Origin: Coturnix japonica
Taxonomy: Eukaryota; Chordata; Aves; Galliformes; Phasianidae
Direction: 5' to 3'
Length of the DNA stretch: 64,000 bases
NCBI RefSeq assembly: GCF_001577835.2
Contig: NC_029516.1
Span: 163,305,212-163,369,211, forward strand
Below the pieces are notes generated by a model. That model did no database searches. It saw nothing but the letters and a program-made list of their open reading frames with translations, and was not told the origin of the DNA. Every line of letters begins with the position of its first letter. The first letter of the stretch is position 1. Of the stretch, positions 46,099-56,702 are shown one piece after another. The position numbers and the translations under genes are program-made.

Positions 46099-46440
46099 AT
46101 GGCGGCGGTTCGAGCCCTTCGTCCTCATCGCTGCTCGCTGCGCTCCGGGCACGGCTCCCTCTCCCCGTCCCTCCAAGCTGTACGAACCCCCTCAGGATCC
46201 GCCGTGTCCCCGCCGTGTCCCCGCGGCCCGTTTGCACATGGAGGAGCGGTGCTGCTGGGCGGGCCGCCGTGTGCTTTCCTGTTGGTACGGGGTTCCCCCG
46301 AGCGGGACGTGCTTCCCCTGCGCACCGGGCGGGACTTTCCAGCCGTGCCCCCGGGCCGGGCCGTGCCGTCCTGCTGTGTGCTCCTCAGGGGCTGCCGGTG
46401 CCTTCGTACCTTCCCCTTTTACCTTCTGTTAGAGTCATAG
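46099..46440 (+). CDS. Uncertain divergent reading frame in the BIRC2 CpG island
   Basis: The frame is 113 codons, starting in a good context (GGACATGGCGGC) and running divergently from BIRC2. The N-terminus, MAAVRALRPHRC, is basic and resembles a mitochondrial presequence, but the rest is Pro/Gly/Arg-rich as any frame in a CpG island would be. The stop codon lies inside the adjoining CR1 fragment, so if the start is used the frame probably ends earlier at a splice donor. No family was recognised. It could be the first exon of an unannotated divergent gene or simply chance. Confidence 0.2.
   Translation: MAAVRALRPHRCSLRSGHGSLSPSLQAVRTPSGSAVSPPCPRGPFAHGGAVLLGGPPCAFLLVRGSPERDVLPLRTGRDFPAVPPGRAVPSCCVLLRGCRCLRTFPFYLLLES
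46331..46340. promoter_or_regulatory. NF-kappa-B site match, distal
   Basis: GGGACTTTCC is the classical immunoglobulin/HIV-type kappa-B decamer. It lies about 400 bases upstream of the presumed BIRC2 start, still inside the CpG island. With the proximal match it suggests Rel-responsive control of BIRC2 and possibly of any divergent transcript. Confidence 0.5.
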
Positions 46441-46515
46441 AATTACAGAGGAGTAAAAGACCACCAAGGTCATCTAGTCCAACCATAAACCCATCACCAC
46501 CACCACTCCTCATGA
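46432..46515 (-). mobile_element. CR1 3'-end fragment at edge of BIRC2 CpG island
   Basis: Starts with agagtcatagaattacag, then gtcatctagtccaacc. Its left edge coincides with the abrupt end of the CpG island. Confidence 0.65.
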
Positions 46516-49500
46516 TGCCAGTACTTCACAGTAATGTCTTTTGGAAACTTGGGTGATCAGAGCCTGCACAAATTACCCTGGCTCACACATACTCTGGGCT
46601 GTGGGATGTTGGACAGTCATGATCTCGTGCTAACTACTTCTGCACAAATCTTGCAAATCTGTTCAACCTTTCCTTTGCAGCGTTGCCTAATGCAGGCTGC
46701 ATTAGAGGGAGGGGGTGTGTGGTGACCGCCTGCCCTTCGGTCACTGAAGGGGGAACAACGGGAGGAAGGTAAAACCGAGTGCAAATTTCCAGCAGCGTGT
46801 GTCAGCACGTACAGAAAGCTGAAAAAGTTCCGCAGGCGGAGCTGGGGGGTTGCGGTGTGACATTAACTCTGGAGAAACCGTGAGTAAAAGATGAGAAAGT
46901 CCCGCTTGGTGCGTGTGGGGACTGAGTGATGGAGCCCAGAGCTGCAGCACAGCAACGCGGCCGGCATTGCTGAAGGGTTCACTATGACACTGCCGGGTAA
47001 TCCCTTATGGCTGTTCCAGTAAGGTGGATCTGTGGACGAATCATCTCTTTTCTGCGTTTGGGTTTGAATTTCTTGTCATGTGTGATGACGTTCGTCGTAT
47101 GTCAGATTTCGGATGTGTAGCTGCAGTCAGGTAGTACTAAAACACCATCACGTTTCACTTAACTCCAGAATAACTTCTCGTTTCAGCGGTTAGTTCAGAC
47201 AAAGCTTTGTACAAGTAAAGTATCAGATCCCCAAGGTGTCACCCTAAGGAAACTTCTGACCTTCACAACGTTGCTGCTGGAAAAATGGAGCTGGCTCCAG
47301 AAGTGCCATCTCCGAAGGAGGATCAGGTGTGGGATTTCGTATCTATTGGACACAGCGAATTCAGTATCACATAAGGAACTGAGCTCCGTGTGTCTGTGTG
47401 TGTGTATGGTTTGAATTCTGCTTTCATGGGGCAAGATGGTGATGCTCCATAACTTCATTCCCAAATGAAGTTATACTGAATCCACTTCTATCCATTCCAG
47501 GAGGCTTCTTGACTTTTAACCAAATGTTTTCCCAAAGCGAAATAATTCAGTGTTCCTCCTTAACTCCATCCTGCAGTTTCCTGCCTGTGCCACCCCAGCC
47601 ACATCCCTGCCCTTTGCTCCTCCGTACCCTTTGGCCTCCTATGGATCCTGCAATAGAAACTGCCCTTTCCTCCCCTCCCAGGCCTCCAGGCAGGCAGTTT
47701 CAGGCTCTGCCTTTCAGCTAGGCAAGCATCATGTTGCAATAAGGAAGAAGGGAGGGGGAGGAAAGGAGAAGCAGGCTAAAGCGTATATAAAAGCAGAAAT
47801 AGTGCAGCTGTCCTGAGCTGCCAGCCTTCTTTCGCTTGCTCTGACTCTTGTGAATTATAGCAGCTCCCCTACTCCTCCTTTCCCAGCATTTCCTTTGCAT
47901 TTACAAGGAAAAGAGGCGAGGGATCTTTTCCTGCCTCCGCAGTGATGGATGGTCCAGTCTTCAAAGGACGTGAACTCAGAGATATCTAAAGGTTTATTTT
48001 TAGGTCTGAAATTCATGAGGTGTGATGCAGTATCAGCAGCATCCTGAGTCTGGCTTCAGCATCGGGTGAGGAAACTCCAAAGGCAGGGAGAGAAGCACAG
48101 CAATGCTTCAGATGGACACAAGCTGACAGTAGTAGGCTTGAACTCTGGTTCTGAGCCTGTGGCACGGCATGCACCATGGGGCTGTCCCTTTCACCTGCTG
48201 CCTCAGACTTCAAAGATCACGGTGGGACTGATAAACAAGATGCTTTAGTCTGCACATTCTTTGCTCTGGAGAAGGGGAAAAAAGGCTGATAAAGCTCAGC
48301 TAAAGGGAATTTTGCTTTCTGAGCAAGTCCCATACGCTCATAGAGGTCACAGTGCTAATAAAAGCGTGACTGCCACATTACCAGCGCTTGCGAAAATAAA
48401 CCTAATGACAGCGTTGACTGAAATAGCAAAGGTGATATAGCTGGTTTCTGGAGGCGGAACACAGTGACCCTGCAGCATATGTGCATTAAGAATGCCAGCA
48501 ATGAGTAGGTCAGACAGCCCAAGAAGTATCTGATACCAACTGCACATCCAGAAATCTTCTCCAGGGGCCCTGATGAATGTAAATCTCCTCATGCTGTGAT
48601 TCTTCTCTTCTGGTCTATTCTCCAGTTTATTGTTTCCACAGCTCTAAAGACATCTTCCTTTAATGGTGTCTCTGTCTGGGGAAGCAAAGCTGGAAAATGT
48701 CCTGAGTGAGAGGAAGACACCTTTTCATAGCAAAGACAGTTGTTACCGATTTAAGCAACAGGCATCCTCAGTCTTCGATAACAGCCATGAGGACCATGCA
48801 TCCCAAGCAACAAAGCTGCTTTTGTGAAGAATGAATCACAGGAAATTGGTTACCCATTTGCCATGTCAGGAGGGTTCTGACATTCAGGCTCTTTAATCTA
48901 TTTATCTGTTCTTTGCCATTCTCTACCAATAATCCTCCCATGGGATCCCAGCCCACCCAGATGAAGAACCACAATTCAGAACAGAAATGTACCTATCTCC
49001 TGGAATGGGGAAGTGAGCCCACCATCAGTGGTCCCGCTGTCACACTCCGGGCAGCAAAGAAAATGCAACCTTAGCCCCACAGCCAGCTGCAAAGGGTGCA
49101 AAAGAATTCTTCCTGCAGCGACATTTGGGATGTCCTTGAAGAGGCTGCACATCCTGACGAACAGGGTCCTATGTGCCCAGAGGGCTGACTGCTGGGACAT
49201 CATAAGTAAGCTCAGTCTTTCTGAATGCACCCGGCTTCATGGCGGGAACCCCCTAACTTGTATGTGCGAATATTAACAGTGATTTTAATCTCAGATGTTC
49301 TGTAGAGATACAAGCAGCTCAAAGCAGCAAATTCATCATGTCTGTGCTGCCAAGGATGAGATACAATACAATCTGCAGTTTCAGTTATACTGTTCTGATC
49401 TTTAAATCTAGCCAAGAATGTACCCCTCATTGCATTTATGTTTTAGGGGAAAACATTCAAATAGGTGAAGAAAAAATAATCCCTAGAACTTCAGATGTAT

Positions 49501-50680
49501 TACTTCAATTATATTTATGGTCTCCTTGGGTGTCATTGTATAGAAACTGCATAAAGCATCTGAATTCCAAGCTGCTTTAGGAGCAAGTGTCAAAACATTT
49601 CTCCAGAGCCTCACAATACTTCATTAGGAAGCCATGCAACCCAGCCAGGGAATGGAGACCCCATGCCTGCTCTTCTGTGAACCTAAATCCACCTATAAAA
49701 CTCTGTGCTTGTTTTAAAAAGGAAAAAGAGCTTTTATCAGCCAGTGTCCACATCTTTCATCTTCCAAAAGGTCTCAAATGCCGCTGTGCAATGTGTTCTG
49801 TCAGCTGTGCTGATGCGAATTACTTTCAGTTTAGAATCAGTAGCTGCTACTCACAGTTCATTGGCAGCATTGACCCCTTTCCAGCAGAACAGAGGGGGGT
49901 TTTGCATGCTAAACTGATCTAAGTTGTCAAATTAGCATGCCAGAAAAGAATAGTGTGCAATTTTTCTTTGCAACACGTGGTTTCTCAGATGCTATTTAAG
50001 GGAAATTCAGGGTAAGTCAGATTGAGACAGAATGTTAACTCCAGATAAAGTGTCAGGACCTACTTGATTTTCCAAATCCCAAGAGAAGAGTAGTTCTGAC
50101 ATCCTGCAGGCATTACATCAGGCAAGCTGTATTTTGATAATCTGCATGAATGAAAACTGCTTCCCACTTCACTCCAACTAAACACAGCACGGGAGCACCT
50201 ACGTCTAGACCAGCAATAACTATTACTGTATCTTTTTAAATGAGGCTATTAGTCGCATTTGGGCATGTAGCAAGTGAGAAAAAGAAATAGACTCACAAAG
50301 GACAAATATCATATCTAGATAGTAAGGGCACCATGACTCATTGTAGTAACCTCAAATGGTTGAGCCAAAAATAGAAGAACAAAAAACCCCACAGCACAGA
50401 ACTCAGTGCTCCCATGCTGAAGGTCAGTACATTCAACATCTGGAAAGTTTCTGCTGGCTTTGCAGCCCAACAGAGTTTTGTTTTGCACATCCCACGCAAA
50501 GGATCACAAGTGTAAATGTTAAAGTTTACCTAAATCTGTTGCGAGCTTTATTTTCTCACATTTAGTGCAAAGAAGACATTCTACTGTAAGCTATAATTGG
50601 CCTCCAGAAGATATCAGAACCTCTCTGATTAAGTGGAGGCTTTAAAATCAGTCAGAAACTCTTTCATTGTTATTTATTAG
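46516..50680. other. Unassigned region upstream of BIRC2
   Basis: No confident gene or named repeat was recognised. One minus-strand frame at 48347-48592 has two hydrophobic stretches, but its splice context is poor. Confidence 0.4.
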
Positions 50681-50691
50681 GAGAATAAAAA

Positions 50692-50876
50692 ATGAGTTGG
50701 AATGAGCTGCAGGAAAATCTTGGTAAGTACTGTGATAGTTTCCCCTTTTAGATTTTAGAGCTGTTGACTTTTCCAAGTTTCATTCTCTGTTTATAGGAAG
50801 ACAATTAGATTCAGCAAGAGAAAAGAAGATGAAAAATACCAAAAGAGATGATTATACTCAAGTGATCCAACTTCAG
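50692..50876 (+). CDS. Two orphan exons, N-terminus of an unidentified protein
   Basis: Exon a has an acceptor after 50680, an ATG at 50692 preceded by an in-frame TAA, and a donor after 50722 (TTG|GTAAGT). Exon b is 50797-50876, with a pyrimidine-rich acceptor ending TTTATAG and a donor CAG|GTGGGA. Phases match (1, then 0). The 37 residues begin MSWNELQENLG and are strongly charged, with a lysine-rich segment, like the start of a coiled coil. I do not recognise the protein and found no downstream exon before the LTR/CR1 cluster that follows. It could be a real gene continuing beyond the repeats, perhaps from the BIRC2-side CpG island, a decayed gene, or coincidence. Confidence 0.35.
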
Positions 50877-51173
50877 GTGGGAGAGGGAACCATGTATACC
50901 ATGAGAATCAAAGGGCTGCTCTTTGGCTGTATCCATTTTATTGAAATTCAGAGCTGCTCATCCTTAATAATACCTTATCCAAAGATATCTTTTTAAACAG
51001 CAAGTTGTCTGTTTTGACTCAAAGTTACTTCCTGCTATTGAATGAAGAACACATCTATAGGTCTTATTTCCTTCAATTTATTGTCCTAAATCCCTCTGCA
51101 AGTTTTAGATCCTTCCCACAGCTTTCAGTTAGCTTTAGCTGAACTAACTATTGCTATGCACAGTCTTGACAAG

Positions 51174-51648
51174 TGTCATGGTTTTGGCTGGGGTAGAGTT
51201 TTCTCATAGAGGTTCACATGGTGCTGCGTTTTGGATGTAAGATGAGAACGATGTTGATCACATACTGATGGTTTAGTTGTTGCTGAAGAGTGCTGCACAG
51301 AGCCCAGGATGTTTCAGCTTCTCACGCTGCCCTGCCAGTGAGCAGCCGAGGGTCATAAGGAGCTGGGAGGGGGCAGAACCGGGGCATGTGACCCAATGAA
51401 AGCTGGGGTAGAAAAGGAGGAAGGAGGTGTCATGGGAGTGATGGCGTTTGTCTTCCCTAGAAACCGCTACAAGTGAGCCCTGCTTTCCTGGGAGTGGCTG
51501 AACATCCGCCTGCTGATGGGAAATACCAACTGAATTCCTCGCTTTGCTTCACTTCCATGCACAGCTTTTGCTTTACCTGGTAAACTGTCTTTCTTTATCT
51601 CAACCCCTGGGTTCTCACACCTTTGCAGCTTTTGATCTTCTCCCCCAT
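51174..51648 (+). mobile_element. LTR fossil, avian ERVL-type (TGTCATGGTTTTGGCTGGG family)
   Basis: Begins with the characteristic TG terminus and runs colinearly through most of a known avian LTR, including the GTGATGGCGTTTGTCTTCCC and CTTTATCTCAACCC blocks. A CR1 fragment replaces its right tip. It is moderately diverged and a non-coding relic. Confidence 0.75.
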
Positions 51649-51800
51649 CCCTGAAGGTGTTTAAGGCCTGGTTCAATGGGGCTCTGGGCAGCATGATTTA
51701 GTACTTGGACTAGTGGTTGGCAGCCCTGCCTGCAGCAGGGGGGGTGGAACTTGATGATGCTTGAGGTCCCTTCCAACCTGAGGCATTCTAATTCTATGGG
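51648..51800 (+). mobile_element. CR1 3'-end fragment abutting an LTR fossil
   Basis: Forward CR1 end (ggcctggttcaatggggctctgggcagc, gaggtcccttccaacctgaggcattctaattctatgg). It begins where the LTR at 51174 loses its 3' tip. Confidence 0.8.
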
Positions 51801-52740
51801 TTACACCACAAGAGACCTTTTGTCAACCACATAAGGCACAAAGGGTTCGAGGTGATGACAGACTGAAGTGTGCAGTGTGTTAGACCAAATCTATAGAAGT
51901 TTCAGCTGTTTGCTTCTAATTCACAGGCTCCTGTGCCTGCCATGGGGCTCACTTCCCTGCATGTTAGAGACGGTGCTTGTTAGTGGTTGCTTTTGCTTTT
52001 GCTGTTTGCTCCACTCCTTATCATCTTGCCTTTCTGTGCCTGGGAACATTCTGATAACAGCTGTGGTCAGGAGCCTGGCCTGGCAGCTGGCCAAGGCATT
52101 GCCCTGCTCCTGTGCTGCTGTACTGGACACGGAACTCCAGACTGATCTCAAGTCAAGGGTCTGTGACCCATGGACAAGTCCACATGGGAGCATGTACACC
52201 CCAACACATCGCTGGCCACGGATAAGTTCACTGTGGACTGTGTACATACCAAAGTGTCTGCAGCCATGGAGATAGCCATGCTGCAGCAATGTCTGTGGGG
52301 TGAGGCCATGCCAGGTTACCTTGAAGCCTCTGTGTCTGTGAGTAATACAACAGAACAGTCTGAAGGGACCTCTGAGGGGTCTGTGCCCAATGGACAAGGC
52401 CTTTCCAGAGTCACACCTCAAAATGAATGTATCTGTGGATAAGTCCATGCCTCTGAAGAGGTTGTGGTCTGTCGGTAAACCCACACCAGAACGGGCAGAC
52501 CTCAAAACACCTGTGAATAACTCCATGATACAGTAGGTAGATATCTGAAGGGACGGTGGCTCATGGATTAGGCCTTGCTAGAATAGGTATACCTCTAGGG
52601 GACTTTGGCCAACAGAGAAGCACAGGTTGGAGCAGAGGTGAAGGGAGGAGTTCATTGCAGTGTTAAACCCTATGGCCTGGTCCAAAAGGACAAGGGGTGG
52701 AGATGGTAATGTCTGTAGCTTTAGTCTGTTGGAACCCATG
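51800..52740 (+). mobile_element. ERV-derived fossil, degenerate internal or LTR repeat region
   Basis: Contains loosely repeated units around (t)gtgacccatggacaagtcca and ggttggagcagagg, which resemble the tandem GGAGCAG-type blocks of avian ERVL LTRs. It is flanked left and right by pieces of another LTR family. It is heavily broken and no protein should be read from it. Confidence 0.45.
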
Positions 52741-52744
52741 ACTT

Positions 52745-52945
52745 TTGTATTTCATGTGCTGCCCTCCTGGTGAGGAGCTGGGGGTACATCAGGAGCTGGG
52801 AGGGACAGAACCAGAACAGTGGACGCAAACTGACCAAAGGTATATCCTGTACTGTATGGCATCACTCTGAGCAGTAGAAGCTGGGGTAAAGGACAAGGAA
52901 GGAGAGTATGTTGGGATTGGGTCACAACAGTGACAGAGTGTTCTG
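52745..52945 (+). mobile_element. LTR fossil, second piece of the 51174 family
   Basis: Matches the middle of the same LTR family as 51174-51648 (aggagctgggagggacagaa, aactgaccaaaggtatatcc, gaagctggggtaaa). The orientation is the same, so the two could be the remnant ends of one element. A fragment only. Confidence 0.6.
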
Positions 52946-53348
52946 TTTAAAATTACGATGACATCAGAAAGTGTATCATCCACTCAGAGCTTTCAAATGT
53001 CACTTCAGTACATGGGAATTCACTGACTTCCAAAAGTCGGCATTAAAAGAGCAACTTCTGCTTTGTGTACAAAATAAAGCCCTGATTCCTGGAGGGACAA
53101 GAGCCATATGCCTGAGTTCCCGGTGCAGCAATGGGGAACTGATCTGTGGTTTGAAACTACATACCGAATTGCCAACAGAAATGCTCTTCACAAACTGATC
53201 AAGCCATAAACCTCCCTCCCTCCTCTGCTGGTTGTGCTCATTCATAAGGACCACTACAGACTGAGTCTGAGTCTGCTGCCCAAAGTTCGGTGTTACATGT
53301 TATAGTCCAAAAGGGGACTCAAGTTGTTTTTTGAACAAAGCTTTGGGG

Positions 53349-53354
53349 GAATTT

Positions 53355-53407
<53 letters not shown>

Positions 53408-53408
53408 A
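53349..53408 (+). repeat. (ATTT)n microsatellite
   Basis: About 14 uninterrupted tetramer units, so probably polymorphic in length. Confidence 0.97.
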
Positions 53409-53689
53409 TCCTAATAGAAACATTTTGGGGCCAGAAACTCAGAGTGTCAGCCAGAGAGGCTGCTCAGTGCCAGCTAATGTGTTACCATTGTTGTAATGGT
53501 AGTTGAGCACAAACAATGGAAAAGATCGGTACCTCAACTGTAACCCAAGGAGCTTTTTGATTGGTCTCAGAAGTTACATCTTGATAACTGAACCAGGTAA
53601 GACCAGAATACTTCCTCAAACTACACTGGGGTCAGAAGTACACTGTGAGGATGACATACAGCCTTCATCCCCACAACCACTGGGATGAC

Positions 53690-53985
53690 CACCAGGAGGC
53701 ACCATAGAAGCAATAATTAGGGGTGCAGGTCAGGGCATAAAGTGGGCGTGGAATATTGTAAAGAATCCCTTGAAGTAAGTGTAATAACCACTCCTTTTCA
53801 TGGAAATATTGTGCATATGCATGTATTTGTTCTATACACAATGATGCTTACCTGCTTTCAGTGTGCAGGTTAGGAGAGGCTACCCCCCCTGCAGCCAGCG
53901 TGTGTGTGCAGCACCGAATAAACACAGCTGCTTTATAACTGCTTCATGGTTATAAACTTTGATTCCGATAGTCAATAGATAGATA
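53690..53985 (+). mobile_element. Solo LTR fossil, class uncertain
   Basis: U3/R/U5-like layout: a dyad-rich section with catatgcatg, then GAATAAACACAGCTGC carrying a poly(A) signal at about 53917, then a short U5-like end with TTTGATTCCG. It resembles chicken solo LTRs I know. Exact borders and family are uncertain. Confidence 0.45.
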
Positions 53986-54139
53986 GTCATGAGACTGAAT
54001 TTGTCGTTCGCAGAGAATAAGACGTTTACAAAAGACAAAATCACCTGATCTGAGATTCAAGGTGCTGTCCTCTAATCAGACTTTGCTAATAGTGCAGACC
54101 TAACTGCCAAGGGCTGGCAGGGAGGAGGTTCATGTGTCT

Positions 54140-55130
54140 CAATATCAAGCATTTTCAAGCCTTGCTTGGAGAAGGCTCAGGGGAGACCTCATTATGGCCT
54201 TCCAGTATTCGAAAGGCATGTATAAAAAGGAAGGGGAAAAGCTGTTTACAAGGGTGGATAGTGATAGGACAAGGGGATTGGTCTTAAACTGAGACAGGGG
54301 AGGTTTAGGTTAGATATTAGAAGGATGGTTTGCATTAAAAAAAGCACTGCCAGCAGGAATGGGGAAGTGATTGTCCCCCTGTACACAGCACTGGTGAGGC
54401 CACACCTCGATGACTGTGTCCAGTTTGGGACTCTCACTGCAAGAAAGACATTGAGGCCCTGGAGTGTGTTCCAAAAACTGCAACAAAACTGGTGAGGGGT
54501 CTGGAGCACAGGCCTTATGAAGAGCGGCTGAAGGAGCTGGGAATGTTCAGTCTGTAGAAGAGGAGGCTCAGGGGAGACCTTATTGCTCTCTAGAACTACC
54601 TGAAGGGAGGTTGTATTGAGCTGGAGTCCAGCCTCTTCTCTTGTGTAACAGTGAAAGGACTAGAGGGAATGGCTTCAAGCTGCACTGGGGGACGCTCAGG
54701 CTGGACATTTGGAAATACTACTCTGACTGTGTTGTCAGGCAGTGCAATGGGCTGCCCAGGAACTTGGTGGAGGCACCAGGCCTGGAGGTGTTCAAGGAAC
54801 GTTTAGATGTTGTGTAGAGGGACATGTTCTAGTGAGGACTATTGATGATAGGTGGATGAATGGACTGGGTGATCTTGTGGGTGTTTTCTAACCTTGGTGT
54901 TTCTGTGATTCTATGAAGTTTTTCACACTGAGGGTGGTGACGCACTGGAACAGGTTGCCAAAGGAGGTTGTGGATGCCTCAACCCTGGAGGCACTCAAGG
55001 CCAGGCTGGATGTGGCTCTGGGCAGCCTGGTCACGTGGTTGGCATCCCTGCATGTAGCAGGGGATTGAAACTTGATGATCATTGAGGTCCTTCTCGACCC
55101 AGGCCATTCTATGATTCTGTGATTCTATTA
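54140..55130 (+). mobile_element. CR1 LINE fragment (host copy, split by a second CR1)
   Basis: Left part 54140-54325 and right part 54917-55130 read as one continuous CR1 when compared with the intact relative at 13340-13730. The break falls between ttagatattagaagga and agtttttcacac. The right part carries the normal CR1 tail. Confidence 0.8.
54326..54916 (+). mobile_element. CR1 LINE fragment nested inside another CR1
   Basis: A different CR1 subfamily (gaagagcggctgaaggagctggg, ggtgatcttgtgggtgttttctaaccttggtg). It has its own complete 3' tail and is inserted in the same orientation. It must be younger than the host copy at 54140-55130. Confidence 0.8.
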
Positions 55131-55271
55131 AAGGAAATGAAAAAAAAGCCAGAAAAAAAATAATAAAAGACCTGTGGAAATTAAGCACAGATTAGTCAAG
55201 TAGCTTCCTTCCTCTTCTTTTAATACCATAAGAATAACAATCCAAACAGAAAACAAATCCAAGAGTTGTGT

Positions 55272-55350
55272 TCACAGAATCACAGAATGACTGAAGTTAG
55301 AAGACACACCTAGAGGTCATCTAGCCCAACCCCCTGCTTAAGAAGGGCTA
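55272..55350 (-). mobile_element. CR1 3'-end fragment, short
   Basis: Inverted CR1 tip (ttcacagaatcacagaatgactgaag, aggtcatctagcccaacccc). Confidence 0.65.
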
Positions 55351-55504
55351 AAAGGTTGGTATTAAATTAATTTCATGGGAGCAATGGAATATGTGCACAA
55401 AGGAAGGACAACTAGTGTTGTCTGCTGGACTCATGCAGGACCTCTGACATGCTCCCAGACCACACCATCATCTCTCAAATGGAGAGATACAGATTTGAAG
55501 GCTG

Positions 55505-56495
55505 AACTGTTAGGTGGGTAAAGAATAGGTTGGATGGCTGTAGCCAGAGACAATGGCTCTATGTTCAGGTGGAGGCCAGTGATGAGTGGTGGTCCCCCAT
55601 AGCGCTGTTCTGGGACCAGTGCTCTTCACCATCTTTACCAAGAGAGACAGGTGACTGCGTGTACCCTTAGCAGCTTTGCTGATGACACCAAGCTGAGTGT
55701 TGCAGTTGACACAATAGAAGGGAAGGGTGCCATCTGGAGGGACATGAACAGACTCAAAACGTGGATACACAAGAACCTTATGAAGTTTAACCAGGCCAAG
55801 TGAAAGGTGTTGCACTTTGGTGGAGGCAATCCCAGGTATGTGTCCAAACCGAGAGAATAACTCGTTGAGAGCAGCCTTGGAGATGAGCCAGCAGTGCACT
55901 CCTGCAGCCTGGAAGGCAAACGATATGCTGGGCTGCATCAGAAGAGGGGTGGCCAGCAGGGAGAGGGAGGTGATTGTCCCTCTCTACTCTGCCCTCATGA
56001 GATCCTAACCGGAGTACTGTGTCTGGGCCTGGGGCACACAATACAGGAAGGCTGTGGAGCTGTTGGACTGGGTCCAGAGGAGAGCCACAAAGATGAATGA
56101 AGGACTGAAGCACCTCCCTGATGAAGTTGAGTAGGATGGGCGTATTTAGCTTGGAGAAGTGAAGGCTCTGGGGAGACCTCGTTGCAGCCTTCTTTACAAG
56201 CAGGAGAGCTACCTTCTTTTTAGACCAGAAGGAAGTGATACGACAAGGCTTTAAACTAAGAGGGAAGAAATCTAGATTAGGCGTTAGGAAGAATTTTATT
56301 ACTCAGAGAGTGGTGGGGCATGGGCACAGGTTGCCCAGAGAAGCTGTGAATGCCTCATCTCTGGAGACATTCAAGGCCAGGTTGGAATGGACCCTGGGCA
56401 GCCTGATCTAGTGGACAGCAACCCTGCCCACAGCAGGGGGATCGGAACTAGATCTTTAAGGTCCCCTTCAACCGAAGCCATTCTGTGACTATGAT
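55505..56495 (+). mobile_element. CR1 LINE fragment, about 1 kb with ORF2 3' part
   Basis: Forward CR1 with reverse-transcriptase coding remnants (gctgatgacaccaagctgagtg, the ADDTKLS motif), the 3' UTR and an end at ccattctgtgactatga. It is the longest CR1 in the window. Its end lies about 50 bases before the segmental duplication boundary. Confidence 0.85.
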
Positions 56496-56544
56496 GTAAT
56501 GCTCTACAATTTCCCTGAAGTGCTTTAAATCTTATGGAGCTATG

Positions 56545-56702
56545 ATATTTTTAAAAATTATTTTATTCGTATGGGACTCTTATTTATTCCCTTGCCTCTT
56601 TAGTCACGGAGCTGGGCCGGACTGTCTGGCTGTCAGTGGTTTTGTGGGGGCAGTACTTCAGCATTACTGCCAGAAGTAGGTACATTAGCAAGTTCATTGT
56701 AT
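56545..56702 (+). repeat. Segmental duplicate A (left edge of PHF7-like unit)
   Basis: These bases reappear almost unchanged at 63843-64000, 7,298 bases away. A run of more than 90 bases at the 3' end looks identical, and differences are confined to the AT-rich start and a few single bases. The block starts about 50 bases after the end of a CR1 element, so the duplication boundary lies next to a repeat. Confidence 0.9.

Larger units (their letters stand above)
45480..46425 (-). promoter_or_regulatory. CpG island, BIRC2 promoter region (possibly bidirectional)
   Basis: A block of about 0.9 kb is very rich in G, C and CpG, with GGGCGG boxes and an ETS-like TTCCGG. It covers the presumed BIRC2 start and extends about 500 bases upstream, where a divergent reading frame begins on the plus strand. 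The island ends abruptly at a CR1 fragment at 46432. Confidence 0.75.

Noticed and set aside
51921-52526. 201-codon minus-strand open frame
   Set aside because: It lies in antisense over a degenerate ERV-like repeat region and shows no protein family features.
53324-53506. Frame encoding repeated FIYL-type residues
   Set aside because: Translation of the (ATTT)n microsatellite.
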